Assembly: GCF_000765805.2 (NCBI RefSeq) | Contig: NZ_JRPD02000008.1 | Location: 16,380-80,379 of the forward strand | Length of the DNA stretch: 64,000 nt | Direction: 5' to 3' | Origin: Helicobacter muridarum | GTDB taxonomy: Bacteria; Campylobacterota; Campylobacteria; Campylobacterales; Helicobacteraceae | In this document: piece by piece, positions 38,684 to 49,945 of the stretch | Numbering within the stretch: the stretch's first letter is position 1 | Layout: the number at the start of each line of letters is the position of its first letter | The notes under the pieces: generated by a model | What the model saw: the letters and a program-made list of their open reading frames with translations, nothing else | Told to the model about the DNA's origin: nothing | Database searches by the model: none | Program-made: the position numbers and the translations under genes

Positions 38684-41236
38684 ATGCGTGTAACATTTGG
38701 AACAAAATATAGTCAAATGCTAAATAACCAAAGCTCTCTTACTTCGAAGCTAAATGAGACTAATACCAAAATCGCAAATGGTAAGGAGATTCAATATGGT
38801 TGGCAAAATGCAAGCATTTCTAATCAGAACTTAAAGCTAGAATATGACGAAACAACGCTTACTCAAGGTATAGAAGTATCAAGGACTGCCGAGATAAATA
38901 CTCTCAATACAGATAGAGCATTACAGGAGATGTCTACTGCAATGGTGCATTTTAAGACAAAGATGTTGCATGGTGCAAATGATTTGCATACACCTACATC
39001 AAGAGAAGCTTTAGCTCGTGATTTAGAGGCAATAAAGGCTCATATTATAAATATTGCAAATACTTCTGTTGGTGGTAAGTTTATTTTTTCAGGTAGTAAG
39101 GTAAGCACACAGCCGTTTGATATGGATGGAAATTATTATGGCAATGATGAGTCTTTAAGTGCTCTTGTTAGCTCTAAAAATCTTGTTCCTTTCAATGTTA
39201 CAGGTGAGGAACTTTTTTATGGTTTTGATAATGACAAGCACCGCATTATTACTACTAATGAGCGCATGCTAAATCAAACAAGGCTTCATCCATCAATTAT
39301 GGATAATTCTGAAAGGCATAGTGAACCAATTGAGGTTTATTTGAATGAGAATGACACATTACGAGATATGATAGGTGATAATGATAATAATCCATCTAAT
39401 AATGGTAAGGAATATTTCTATTTGCAAGGTGTGAATAGTCGAGGTCAGAGCTTTAAGGATAAATTTTCGCTTGATGTTGGATATTCACACCCAAATAATT
39501 CTACAAGAATTAGAGATCTACTAGATAGAATTGGTAAGGCTTATGGCAATACAAATAAAACTCAAGTAGTTGATGTGAGACTTAATAAATGGGGACAAAT
39601 TGAGATAAAGGATCTAAAACCGGGAAGCTCTAGCATTGATTTTCATATGATTTCAAGCAATTTGGATGTGGAGAATACCACTGATTTAGAATCCCTTGGT
39701 GCTCGTGTAAAAGTATATAGCTCACAGAATCTTATTTCAGAGTTTAGTGCTAGCAATCTTAAGGGTGTGAATGATTTATATGATAATCGGGTAACACATA
39801 TCCCAACAACATTTTTGCATAAAAATAATACGATGGCAGAGATAGATTCTAAGCTTTCAGATATATTGTCTACTTCTACCCGTTATATTAGAATTAGTGG
39901 CACTGCTCCAAATAAAACAGATGGCAGCGTTGACGATAGGGAATTGGGTGAGCCAGCTGTATTTGATATACAGGGCATGGAGATTAGAGATTTGTTCCAA
40001 TCGATTAAAGATTATTTTGGTGGAAATATTGAGGTTGAGTTAGATTATGGTCATATTACTATATATGATAATAATGTCAAATCTAAGAGCAAGGATTCAG
40101 CAAATAATCCATTTGATGGTGATAGAGGGTTCTCAATTAGACTTGAAACGTTAGGAGAGGATAAGAATCCAGTTAATGGTTTTACTGCTGCTCTTGGAGT
40201 AAATTATACAAAAACAGGTTTTCATCAGTTAGGTTCTAAGCTTAGGGGTAATATAGCCCAAGTAATATCTGGGACTTCATATCTTGCAAATGATGCTACA
40301 AAGTTAATTGAGGTTACAGATGGATCTCTTAATGGTAAAACTTATGGATTTAAGTTTCAAGATCATAATGGAATTGAATTTCATGCTAGTCTTACTTTTA
40401 CCAAACAAGGTAGCTTCCTTGAGTTGCCATCACAAAAATTAGAATCTAGCACTATAAAGATTCCTCTATTTAACCCTGATGATGAGCCACCACAAGTAAC
40501 AGTTAGCCATGGTGATATAGTTACATATAGGCAGATTATGGATGCTATGGCAATTGCACTAAATTATAGCAATGAAGATGAAGAATCTCTTCGCTTAGCA
40601 GAGATTAAAGGCAAGCCAACACAAGCAGCAAAGGACGCTTATGAAGCACTTGTAAATAGGGCAAATACTAAAGTGAGTATTTATATAGACAAAGAAGGCA
40701 AGATGGTGATTCAAGATAATATTCGCTCTGTTACTAGAATGTCTATGATGTTTTATGATAAAGACCAAGATAGCTTTAGTCCAGAATCAATACGCAATTC
40801 GGTTTCAAATATAAGATTTAATGCTAATGGAGCATTAGTTGTAGATGATCCAAAGATAAATTTCTTTAAAGGATTAGATGATGCAATCCATTCTGTGCGA
40901 AATGGTGTATATCGTGCAGGAGCATTACATGGACAACGTTATGATGATACTATGCAAAGTATCGGTTTGCAGAATAACATAGAACTAATTGATCATTTAA
41001 GCGATCATATAGAGAAAATTATTGCTAAAAATGGAGCTCACACAAGGACATTCCAAAATGCAATCACAAGGAATGAGATTATTAAAACACAAGTAAGCGG
41101 AATCAAGGGAGAGGTAATAGGTGCTGATTTGGCAGAAACTTATAATAAATTTACCAATCTTAGCAATAATTATCAAGCTGTTCTATCTTCTACGAATAGA
41201 ATTAATGGTCTTTCGCTTGTGAATTATCTTAACTAG
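38684..41236 (+). CDS. flgL: Flagellar hook-associated protein 3 (FlgL)
   Basis: Junction protein between hook and filament. The N-terminal coiled region (FGTKYSQMLNNQSSLTSKL) and C-terminal region (AETYNKFTNLSNNYQAVLSS) are flagellin-like D0/D1 segments, with GGKFIFSGSKV typical of FlgL. At 850 residues it is far longer than enterobacterial FlgL (about 317) but normal for Helicobacter, the extra being a large surface-exposed central domain. Expression is probably from the sigma-54 site upstream. Confidence 0.92.
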   Translation: MRVTFGTKYSQMLNNQSSLTSKLNETNTKIANGKEIQYGWQNASISNQNLKLEYDETTLTQGIEVSRTAEINTLNTDRALQEMSTAMVHFKTKMLHGANDLHTPTSREALARDLEAIKAHIINIANTSVGGKFIFSGSKVSTQPFDMDGNYYGNDESLSALVSSKNLVPFNVTGEELFYGFDNDKHRIITTNERMLNQTRLHPSIMDNSERHSEPIEVYLNENDTLRDMIGDNDNNPSNNGKEYFYLQGVNSRGQSFKDKFSLDVGYSHPNNSTRIRDLLDRIGKAYGNTNKTQVVDVRLNKWGQIEIKDLKPGSSSIDFHMISSNLDVENTTDLESLGARVKVYSSQNLISEFSASNLKGVNDLYDNRVTHIPTTFLHKNNTMAEIDSKLSDILSTSTRYIRISGTAPNKTDGSVDDRELGEPAVFDIQGMEIRDLFQSIKDYFGGNIEVELDYGHITIYDNNVKSKSKDSANNPFDGDRGFSIRLETLGEDKNPVNGFTAALGVNYTKTGFHQLGSKLRGNIAQVISGTSYLANDATKLIEVTDGSLNGKTYGFKFQDHNGIEFHASLTFTKQGSFLELPSQKLESSTIKIPLFNPDDEPPQVTVSHGDIVTYRQIMDAMAIALNYSNEDEESLRLAEIKGKPTQAAKDAYEALVNRANTKVSIYIDKEGKMVIQDNIRSVTRMSMMFYDKDQDSFSPESIRNSVSNIRFNANGALVVDDPKINFFKGLDDAIHSVRNGVYRAGALHGQRYDDTMQSIGLQNNIELIDHLSDHIEKIIAKNGAHTRTFQNAITRNEIIKTQVSGIKGEVIGADLAETYNKFTNLSNNYQAVLSSTNRINGLSLVNYLN

Positions 41237-41291
41237 ATTCTACTAATATTTATTTGTTATTCTATCTTTGGCTTAACGCCACGTTTTCTAA

Positions 41292-43232
41292 TTATATTTG
41301 CAATGGATCTATGTCAATGTCAATAGAATCTAAAATTTCATTATCTGCCATTTGCTTTGCTTGTCTTATAACTTGTTGAAGAACAAATGGTGTTTTTGCT
41401 CGTAGTAACACTTGGTAATAGAATTTATTTTTTATCTTTGCCGTATTTCCCTCACAAACTCCAATAACTTCAAATTCTTTATTAATAATTAATTGCGCCT
41501 TTTCTAATAGCTGTGAAAATCTGATTGCTAGATTCTTTGCCTTATATTCATTCTTATTTGCGAAATTCACAAGTCCTAGCCTTGTGAATGGAGGATACAT
41601 AAATTCTCTAGATTGCAATTCATAATCAATCACAAGTTTATAATCTCCCCAAAAATCCAATATCAATTCCTTATTGCTTGTTTGCACAATAATCTTTCCA
41701 TCTTGCTTCCTGCCACTTCTTCCGCCTACTTGATACAACAAGGAAAATGTCCTTTCTATTGCTCTATAGTCTTGCATAGCAAGCATATAGTCTAATCCCA
41801 AAATAATACTTAAAGCGATATTATGATAATCATGCCCTTTTGCTAGCATTTGCGTGCCAATTAATATATCAATTTTCTTATCATTAAAATCATTTAGTAT
41901 TTTCTCTAGTTTTCTTTGTGTGGTGATATTATCTCTATCAAAAATTTCAATATTCGCGTCTATTCCTTTGTCTTTAAGGGCACCTTCTAAATGGTTTTTA
42001 ATCTCCTCTGTGCCAAGTTTTAAGCCTTCTAGTTCAGAGCATCCACAATATTCACAAATTGCAGGAATATTTCTTGTGAAGTTACAATAATGACAAATAA
42101 GAGCATGTTTTTTTTGGTGTAAGCTTAGGGTAATACTACATGATGGACACATAATTTTTTGTTTGCAATTTCGACATAATAAACTCTTGAAATTTGCTCT
42201 AATAGGCACAAAGATTATTACTTGCAGCTTTTTATTTAGCACTTCAATTATATTTTGCAGTATTATTTGGCTTATTGGACTATCAACTGTTATGGAATCG
42301 AATATAAGCATATTGCTAGCCTTATGAAAGGCAGATTCCAGCCTTATTAAATAGTTATTTTGTTTGGCTAGATAATAGCTCTTTACTGATGGCGTAGCAC
42401 TTCCTAGCACGACTAATATGTTTTTTGTGCTTAACAATATAGCTAAATCCTTTGCATTATATTTTGGCTGGCTAGTTGATTTATATGAATCGTCATGTTC
42501 TTCATCTACAATAATTGCGCCTAGATTTTGATATGGTAGAAAAAGAGCACTTCTAGCTCCGGCTATGATTCTTATTTTGCCTGATATTAGCTTTTGTAAT
42601 ATGCCTGTTTTTTGCTTTGCTGTTTGCTTACTATGCCACATTCCTATGAGATTTGGGAATGCTATTTCTAATCTTTTTTGTATTTGTGGCGTTAGTGATA
42701 TTTCTGGCATCAAGAATAAAACCTGCTTATTATTAGATATGACATCATTGATAATATGTAGATATATTTCTGTTTTGCCGCTACCTGTCGCGCCAAAAAT
42801 TAGACTTATATATCGCTCTTGGCAAAATTGTAGCACTTCTTGTTGTTTTTGAGAAAGTATATTTAGATTCGGACTTATATCTATAAGTTTGTTTAATTCT
42901 TGTGGTGAGCTTATGAATGGTGTGAAAATTTGTGCGCTTATGCCAATTTGCTGCATGTAATAATTGCTTATAAATGATAGTAGTGTTTTTTGTATCTCGC
43001 TTAGACTTTTATCTGATTTGCTAGCCTCTTTTATTTTAAATGTATATTTATTTTCATCTTGATGCTTAGCTATGCCTGTCATGATTGCTAGCTTATTTTG
43101 CTTTCCTAGTTCTACTTGAAATAAATCATAGAGCTTTGGTTTTGAATCTAGATTGCTAATATCTATCTTATATGTAAGCGGGAATAGTTTCGCGCCAATA
43201 ATCTCAACCTCTATCAATAGAAAAACACTCAT
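41292..43232 (-). CDS. priA: Primosomal replication-restart helicase PriA
   Basis: Superfamily 2 helicase that reloads the replisome at collapsed forks. 646 residues, shorter than E. coli PriA (732) as expected in Campylobacterota. Walker A is FGATGSGKTEIYL, motif II VDEEHDDSYK, and the zinc cysteines are in CRNCKQKIMCPSC and CHYCNF...CEYCGC. Motifs V/VI are in GTQMLAKGHDY and QVGGRSGR. It is convergent with flgL. Confidence 0.95.
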   Translation of the reverse strand: MSVFLLIEVEIIGAKLFPLTYKIDISNLDSKPKLYDLFQVELGKQNKLAIMTGIAKHQDENKYTFKIKEASKSDKSLSEIQKTLLSFISNYYMQQIGISAQIFTPFISSPQELNKLIDISPNLNILSQKQQEVLQFCQERYISLIFGATGSGKTEIYLHIINDVISNNKQVLFLMPEISLTPQIQKRLEIAFPNLIGMWHSKQTAKQKTGILQKLISGKIRIIAGARSALFLPYQNLGAIIVDEEHDDSYKSTSQPKYNAKDLAILLSTKNILVVLGSATPSVKSYYLAKQNNYLIRLESAFHKASNMLIFDSITVDSPISQIILQNIIEVLNKKLQVIIFVPIRANFKSLLCRNCKQKIMCPSCSITLSLHQKKHALICHYCNFTRNIPAICEYCGCSELEGLKLGTEEIKNHLEGALKDKGIDANIEIFDRDNITTQRKLEKILNDFNDKKIDILIGTQMLAKGHDYHNIALSIILGLDYMLAMQDYRAIERTFSLLYQVGGRSGRKQDGKIIVQTSNKELILDFWGDYKLVIDYELQSREFMYPPFTRLGLVNFANKNEYKAKNLAIRFSQLLEKAQLIINKEFEVIGVCEGNTAKIKNKFYYQVLLRAKTPFVLQQVIRQAKQMADNEILDSIDIDIDPLQI

Positions 43233-43454
43233 TGTAAAGCCTTATTATGAATTTTATAGATTACGTCTTTATTTAATCCTTAAACAAGAATTGATGATGC
43301 TTTATTAATATACTTTGTATGATAGATTCTTGAAAACAAAGCTTATTTGGCGATGATTTATCTTGTAGTATTGTTTATGTTAGGCACACTCAAATTGTAA
43401 CTTTATATTCGTTGGGAATGGATAAGACAAATGAGATATAAAATGATAAAGTTA

Positions 43455-44255
43455 TTAGTTAGAATCAACTAATAGTTCAAGTACTAGGTTTGCTTGATGC
43501 GCTGCGCAAATATTTACGCGAGGTGCCATAAGCCCATTCCCTGGTTTTGCCTCACTTTGTAAATCTCCGCATATATATAAATTTTTCGCAATCTTTCTTG
43601 TTTGTATGGAATTTGAGTTACCATATCCAGCTAATCCAGAAGCACAAATTAAAATTTTATTAGGATAGAATCTGTGTAAATTTTGTGCAAGCATAGCCTT
43701 TGCTATAGCAGAATCAAATGCCTCACATACTATATCTACCTCGCTAAAAAGCTCCTCTATATTTTCTTCGCAAACTCTTAATGTGTGAATCTTAGTTGTT
43801 ATAAATGGATTTATCTTTGTGATTTGTTTTCGCATGGATTGGGTTTTAAATTCTCCCAAATTTTCTATTTCATAAGCTTGTCTGTTGAGATTGCTAGGCT
43901 CAATTACATCAAAATCTATTAACACAAGATTCCCAATACCGCTTCTTGCAAGCATAATTGCAATATGTGATCCAAGTCCACCAAGCCCGCAAATCGCTAC
44001 ACTTGCGCGTTTCAATTTTTCATACACCATTGGCGTATGTCTAGCACTCATCATTGATTCCAATGCTGATTTGGGTGGCATTTTACCTTTAGGAATACAA
44101 AATAACTCGTCATTCTCACTCAATATCAAATTATCCTTTGTCGCAAAACCATTAACAATCCACACATCGCTATCATCTCCATTAAGACTAGAAAAAAAGC
44201 TATATGTATCTTTATAATCTGTTTGCAGTCTTTCTCCATTGAATCTTATTTTCAT
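43455..44255 (-). CDS. thiF: ThiF/MoeB-family adenylyltransferase with ThiS-like N-terminal segment
   Basis: E1-like enzyme that adenylates the C-terminus of a sulfur-carrier protein, probably ThiS in thiamine thiazole synthesis. The Rossmann nucleotide site is AICGLGGLGSHIAIMLARSG, followed by LIDFDVIEPSNLNRQAY with the adenylation Asp/Arg. The first ~65 residues (FNGERLQTDYKDTYSFFSSL, ENDELFCIPKGKMPP) look like a ThiS-type ubiquitin fold lacking the C-terminal Gly-Gly, an arrangement seen in campylobacterial ThiF. The usual CxxC zinc pairs are absent. No other thi gene is adjacent. Confidence 0.82.
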   Translation of the reverse strand: MKIRFNGERLQTDYKDTYSFFSSLNGDDSDVWIVNGFATKDNLILSENDELFCIPKGKMPPKSALESMMSARHTPMVYEKLKRASVAICGLGGLGSHIAIMLARSGIGNLVLIDFDVIEPSNLNRQAYEIENLGEFKTQSMRKQITKINPFITTKIHTLRVCEENIEELFSEVDIVCEAFDSAIAKAMLAQNLHRFYPNKILICASGLAGYGNSNSIQTRKIAKNLYICGDLQSEAKPGNGLMAPRVNICAAHQANLVLELLVDSN

Positions 44256-44281
44256 CTTGTGCCCTTATATCTTAGATTGAG

Positions 44282-44297
44282 CTCGTTGGCTAACGAG
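44282..44297. promoter_or_regulatory. Inverted repeat between divergent thiF and rclC-like genes
   Basis: CTCGTT, loop GGCT, AACGAG is a perfect 6-bp inverted repeat 27 bases upstream of thiF. It is more GC-rich than its surroundings. It could be an operator or a leader hairpin; there is no T run placing it as a terminator of either gene. Confidence 0.3.
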
Positions 44298-44464
44298 TAT
44301 TTTAACATTTATAAATCCTTATTCATTGCTATGTTTAATTTTTAGTAACACAGTTAATTATTTGTAATACTTTATTGATAATTCCAGCATAATAAAACAC
44401 TTACCAATTGTTATTTTAATTGGTTTAATATTTCGCTTTCAAAATCTTTCTCCAAAGGAACTTT

Positions 44465-45037
44465 ATGTTAAATGTAACTATCTTAAAGTGTTTATCTAAA
44501 TTTAGGAATGTTGCTATAGTTATTGCCCATGTTGCCATTTTTGTTATTTTTATTTGGATCGGTGGATTAAAATTTTTCAATTATGAAGCAGAAGGGATAG
44601 TTCCTTTTGTTGCAAACTCTCCTTTATCTAGTTTCTTCTATAAAGATGTGGATAATTACAAGTCAAATAAGATTCCAGAGGGCACTTATGATGAGCAAAA
44701 GCATAAATGGCATGATGATAATAGGACATATCTTGTATCTTATGGGCTTGGCATATTAATTATTCTTTATGGGACAATGATATTATTTGGACTATTTTAT
44801 CCTATTTTGGGTGTAGTAGGAGGGATACTTGCATTTTTTATGACTTGTATTACTTTGTCTTTCCTGATAACAACACCAGAGGTATGGGTATCTAATCTTG
44901 GTGGAATGAATTACGGTTTTCCTTATTTATCTGGAGCAGGTCGACTTGTAATCAAAGATATTGCAATTATGGCCTGTTCTCTAGTTGTTGTAAGCAGCTG
45001 TGCAGAAAGAATACTGAAGAAATCAAATAGCAATTAG
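44465..45037 (+). CDS. DUF417 family inner-membrane protein (RclC/YkgB-like)
   Basis: 190-residue membrane protein with about four helices. FIWIGGLKFFNYEAEGIVPFV and the C-terminal SGAGRLVIKDIAIM are signatures of DUF417, which includes E. coli RclC, involved in survival of reactive chlorine. The loop of about 25 hydrophilic residues between helices 1 and 2 (YKDVDNYKSNKIPEGTYDEQ) is periplasmic or cytoplasmic. ATG follows AAAGGAACTTT. A role in oxidative-stress defence is inferred from the family. Confidence 0.75.
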   Translation: MLNVTILKCLSKFRNVAIVIAHVAIFVIFIWIGGLKFFNYEAEGIVPFVANSPLSSFFYKDVDNYKSNKIPEGTYDEQKHKWHDDNRTYLVSYGLGILIILYGTMILFGLFYPILGVVGGILAFFMTCITLSFLITTPEVWVSNLGGMNYGFPYLSGAGRLVIKDIAIMACSLVVVSSCAERILKKSNSN

Positions 45038-45067
45038 TTGATTTTGTTTAATTTATGGGCCGCTTAT

Positions 45068-45093
45068 AAGAATCCAATAAGGATTGGTTCTTT
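45068..45093 (+). terminator. Probable terminator after the rclC-like gene
   Basis: AAGAATCCAAT, short loop, ATTGGTTCTT pair with a single bulged base and are followed by a modest T/A-rich stretch. It separates the DUF417 gene from the galE promoter about 75 bases further on. Confidence 0.45.
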
Positions 45094-45166
45094 AACAACT
45101 TTTATATTATTTGTATTTCGTTGTTCAATTTATAAGAGTATTATCAAGTAAGACAAATATATGTTT

Positions 45167-45175
45167 TGATATAAT
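45167..45175 (+). promoter_or_regulatory. Extended -10 promoter of the galE glycan operon
   Basis: TGA plus TATAAT is a perfect extended -10, 33 bases before the TTG start of galE. Confidence 0.6.
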
Positions 45176-45208
45176 GGTAACAATGGATTTATTAACTTAA
45201 GGATCAAT

Positions 45209-46434
45209 TTGCCTACTATTACTAATAACGCTTCGATTAATTTATCTTTAAATTACCCTGATTCTTATGTGCTAATAATTGGAGGAGCAGGCTATATTGG
45301 CTCTAATACTAATGCCTTGCTTAATAGTTTGGGTGTTAGAACTATTGTATATGATAGTCTTGTATACGGACATAAAGAAGCACTTGATTTCACACCCTTA
45401 CAATCTTTATCCCTAGAATCATCTAGCTATGGGGGGGGGGGGTTACACTACCCTATAATAAATCAGGCATAAATCTTTATGAATTTCTACATAAATCAAA
45501 TCTTGCTCACCCGCTAGATTTTTGCAAAAATGATATAGATCTAGGATTTGAATCTAGACGTAATGTTTATATAAATCCTAGCTCATATACTACTTTTATT
45601 CAAGCTGATCTATCAGCTAAGGATACTATTCGCACTATATTTAATAGCTTTGATATTTACGCTGTGCTGCATTTTGCTGCTTTTGCGTATGTTGGGGAAA
45701 GTGTGCAAGACCCTTGTAAATATTATCGTAACAACATAGCAAATACCATTAACCTCTTAGAAATTATGCGAGAGTGTGGTTGCAAGAATATTATCTTTAG
45801 CTCTACTTGCGCAACCTATGGCAATCCGCTTCATTTGCCTATAATGGAATCTCACCCACAAAATCCTATTAATCCCTATGGATATTCAAAGCTTGTGGTA
45901 GAGCAAATTCTAAGAGATTTTTCACTTGCATATAATTTTAGATATGTCATTTTGCGTTATTTTAATGCTGCTGGTGCTAGCATGCTATTTAATATTGGTG
46001 AAAGCCATAACCCAGAAACTCATGTTATACCATTAGTAATTCAGACTGCACTTCAAAAAAGAGATTTTTTTAGTGTTTTTGGCAATGATTATCCTACACG
46101 CGATGGAACTTGTATTCGTGATTATATACATGTAGATGATTTGGCAAGTGCGCATGTTTTGGCTCTGAAATATCTCCAAAATGGCGGAGATTCGAATATA
46201 TTTAATCTTGGAAATGGAGATGGATTTTCTGTATTTGAAATACTAGATTGTGTAGAACGTATTACCAATAATCAAATACCACATAAAATTGAACAAAGAC
46301 GTGAGGGAGATCCGGCAATTCTCATTGGGGATAGCACAAGGGCTAGAGAAATTTTGCATTGGAATCCACAATTTTTTGAGCTAGAACATATTATTCAATC
46401 TGCATTTAAATGGCATAGCAATGCAAGATATTAA
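45209..46434 (+). CDS. galE: Phase-variable UDP-glucose 4-epimerase (out of frame as sequenced)
   Basis: NAD-dependent epimerase interconverting UDP-glucose and UDP-galactose for surface glycans. The start is TTG after AAGGA. The N-terminal part has the dinucleotide site IIGGAGYIGSNTNALL; the downstream part has HFAAFAYVGES, the Ser in FSSTCATYGNP and the catalytic YGYSK. The two halves are in different frames, switched at a run of 12 G (45431-45442). From the tract to 45664 the second frame has no stop, so adding one G or removing two gives one protein of about 408 residues. At G12 translation ends at 45472 after 87 residues. The tract lies in a non-conserved insertion of about 60 residues, which explains why variable glycine number is tolerated. 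Confidence 0.9.
45431..45442 (+). repeat. Poly-G (G12) contingency tract in galE
   Basis: Twelve consecutive G in an AT-rich genome. Homopolymeric G tracts are the classic phase-variation switch of Campylobacter and Helicobacter. G10 or G13 would be in frame; G11 and G12 are out of frame. Confidence 0.95.
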
Positions 46435-47059
46435 AACTAAATCCCAAATAGAAGATAATTCGCAATCTTCTTATCTTGATAATGCTAAAGAGGGTGGTAT
46501 TGAATTTACTCAAAGCATCAAACGTTCTGGTCAAAAGCAATTTATTGCGTATTTTTTTGTATCTGCTATTAGTCTGCTTGTAAATTTGATTTCACGATAT
46601 TTTATTAGTTTTCATATTAATTTTCATACTAGTGTTGTGATAGCCTACATTTTAGGTTATATTGTGAATTTTTCTCTAAGTAGCATTTTTGTATTTTCTA
46701 GTAACACTGGCAATTTTACAACACAAGAATCCAAAAATAGCAATCATTTAAAATCATCTCTTAGATATAAAAGCAGTGCTAAAGTTTTGTCTTTAGGGCT
46801 TATGTTTTTGAGATTTAGCCTTGTTGCATCTATTAGTCTTCTAGTAGCACTAATTGTAAGCGTATCTGCTCTGCATATTTTGCAAGCATATTTGCCTTAT
46901 TTCATATTTATTTTAGATTCTAATCCTTATTTTGCTAAGCATGCGCAGCTTTTATCAAATGCCGAACTTATTGAGTTTATAGCCCATATTATTGGTGTTA
47001 TTTTCAGCTTTATTTGTAATTTTTTTGGACATAAATATTTTACCTTTTCTAAATATTAG
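46421..47059 (+). CDS. GtrA-family membrane protein
   Basis: 212 residues with four membrane helices and a hydrophilic N-terminal segment of ~40 residues. QFIAYFFVSAISLLVNLISRY and the C-terminal FSFICNFFGHKYFTFSKY are GtrA/DPMS-type hallmarks. GtrA proteins are proposed to move polyprenyl-phosphate sugars across the inner membrane. The gene overlaps the end of galE by 14 bases, so its translation may be coupled to galE frame status. A long loop (residues ~90-125) between helices is unusual for the family. Confidence 0.82.
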   Translation: MQDIKTKSQIEDNSQSSYLDNAKEGGIEFTQSIKRSGQKQFIAYFFVSAISLLVNLISRYFISFHINFHTSVVIAYILGYIVNFSLSSIFVFSSNTGNFTTQESKNSNHLKSSLRYKSSAKVLSLGLMFLRFSLVASISLLVALIVSVSALHILQAYLPYFIFILDSNPYFAKHAQLLSNAELIEFIAHIIGVIFSFICNFFGHKYFTFSKY

Positions 47060-47091
47060 ATATGAATTTTAATTCACAATAAGGATTTAAA

Positions 47092-48492
47092 GTGAAAAAA
47101 GTATTAATTATAGGCGCAGGTCCAGCTGGACTTGCTGCAGGTAGGTTGCTTAGTGAGAATGGATATGAAGTAATTATTTTTGAGGAATCTACTAAAGTTG
47201 GCGGTATGAGTAAAAGCTTAAATATGTTTGATCAAATCGTTGATATAGGACCGCATAGATTTTTTAGCAAAGATAATAGATTAAATGATTTTTGGCATGA
47301 GCATACAAGCGGATCATTTCAAAAGGTATCTCGCCTAACACGAATCTTTTATAACCATAAATTTTTTTATTACCCATTAAGAGGCTTTGATGCTTTATTT
47401 AAACTTGGCATTTTGGAATCTTTTCTATGTGTGCTTAGTTATGTGCGAGCAAAAATCAAGCCTTTTGATGGTAATAGCTTTGAATCTTGGGTAGCAAATG
47501 CCTTTGGTTATAGGCTTTATAGTATTTTTTTTAAATCATATACAGAGAAGCTTTGGGGCATATCATGTAAAGATTTGGATTCTGACTTTGCTTCACAACG
47601 CATTAAGGGTTTAAATTTATATGAAGCTGTTAAATCCGCATTTTTTGGTGGTGGAGGCAAGAAACATAAGACATTAGTAGATGAGTTTAGCTATCCTAAT
47701 ATGGGTTGCGGTGTAGTGTATGATAATATGGCTAGAGAGATTGTAAGCAAAGGCGGACATATAGTGTTAGATGCTAAAGTACTAGGTATTCGCACAAGAG
47801 ACAAAAAGGCTTATAGCATAATTACAAATAATGGTGAGTTTAGAGGAGATATTATAATCTCTAGCGCACCATTTGATGATATGGTATGTTCGCTTGAAGA
47901 GTTAGATTCTAGTATTAAGCATTTGGCAAGCAAGCTTTCTTTTCGCAATACAATTTTAGTCTATATTGAGGTAAATGCTAGCAATATTTTTCGTGATAAT
48001 TGGATTTATGTGCATAGTAAGGATGTAAAAACAGGCAGGATTACGAATTTTGCCAATTGGACAAAGGATTTGCAATGTGGCAGGAGCGAGACTATTTTAT
48101 GTCTTGAGTATTGGGCAAATGATGATGATGAATTATGGAATCTAAATGAAGACTCCATTATAGAGATTGCCAAAAATGATTTACTAGATTCTAAGCTTGT
48201 TGAGAATAGGGGACAAATAGCGCGCTCTAGGATTCTAAAGATTCATAAGAGCTATCCTGTTTATGAAAGAGGCTATAAGGAAAATCTACATAAAATCTAT
48301 GAAGCACTAGATGGCTTTGCGAATCTGTATTTCATAGGAAGGAATGGTAGCTTTAAATATAATAACCAAGACCATAGCCTACTTATGGGGCTTATGTGTG
48401 CAGACAAGATACTAGGCAAAGAATGTGATTTGTGGCACATAAATACAGATTATGATTACCAAGAGGGCAATAAGACAGAATTAAATAACTAG
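47092..48492 (+). CDS. FAD/NAD(P)-binding oxidoreductase (amine-oxidase/UDP-galactopyranose-mutase-like)
   Basis: 466 residues starting at GTG with AAGGA upstream. The Rossmann dinucleotide site LIIGAGPAGLAAGRLLSENG and following EESTKVGGMSKS are clear, with DIGPHRFF as in protoporphyrinogen-oxidase/COG1232 and UDP-galactopyranose mutase-like flavoproteins. Such proteins occur in surface-polysaccharide clusters; the substrate is unknown. It starts 32 bases after the GtrA gene and ends 8 bases before the next gene, so it belongs to the glycan operon. Confidence 0.78.
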   Translation: MKKVLIIGAGPAGLAAGRLLSENGYEVIIFEESTKVGGMSKSLNMFDQIVDIGPHRFFSKDNRLNDFWHEHTSGSFQKVSRLTRIFYNHKFFYYPLRGFDALFKLGILESFLCVLSYVRAKIKPFDGNSFESWVANAFGYRLYSIFFKSYTEKLWGISCKDLDSDFASQRIKGLNLYEAVKSAFFGGGGKKHKTLVDEFSYPNMGCGVVYDNMAREIVSKGGHIVLDAKVLGIRTRDKKAYSIITNNGEFRGDIIISSAPFDDMVCSLEELDSSIKHLASKLSFRNTILVYIEVNASNIFRDNWIYVHSKDVKTGRITNFANWTKDLQCGRSETILCLEYWANDDDELWNLNEDSIIEIAKNDLLDSKLVENRGQIARSRILKIHKSYPVYERGYKENLHKIYEALDGFANLYFIGRNGSFKYNNQDHSLLMGLMCADKILGKECDLWHINTDYDYQEGNKTELNN

Positions 48493-48500
48493 GGGAATAT

Positions 48501-49901
<1,401 letters not shown>

Positions 49902-49945
49902 AATCTAAATAAGTATTAATGAATTTTCCGAATTTTATTTTTACT

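Noticed and set aside
45664..46434. Separate short epimerase gene starting at GTG 45664
   Set aside because: It lacks the NAD-binding Rossmann half and has no ribosome site; it is the downstream part of galE after the G tract.
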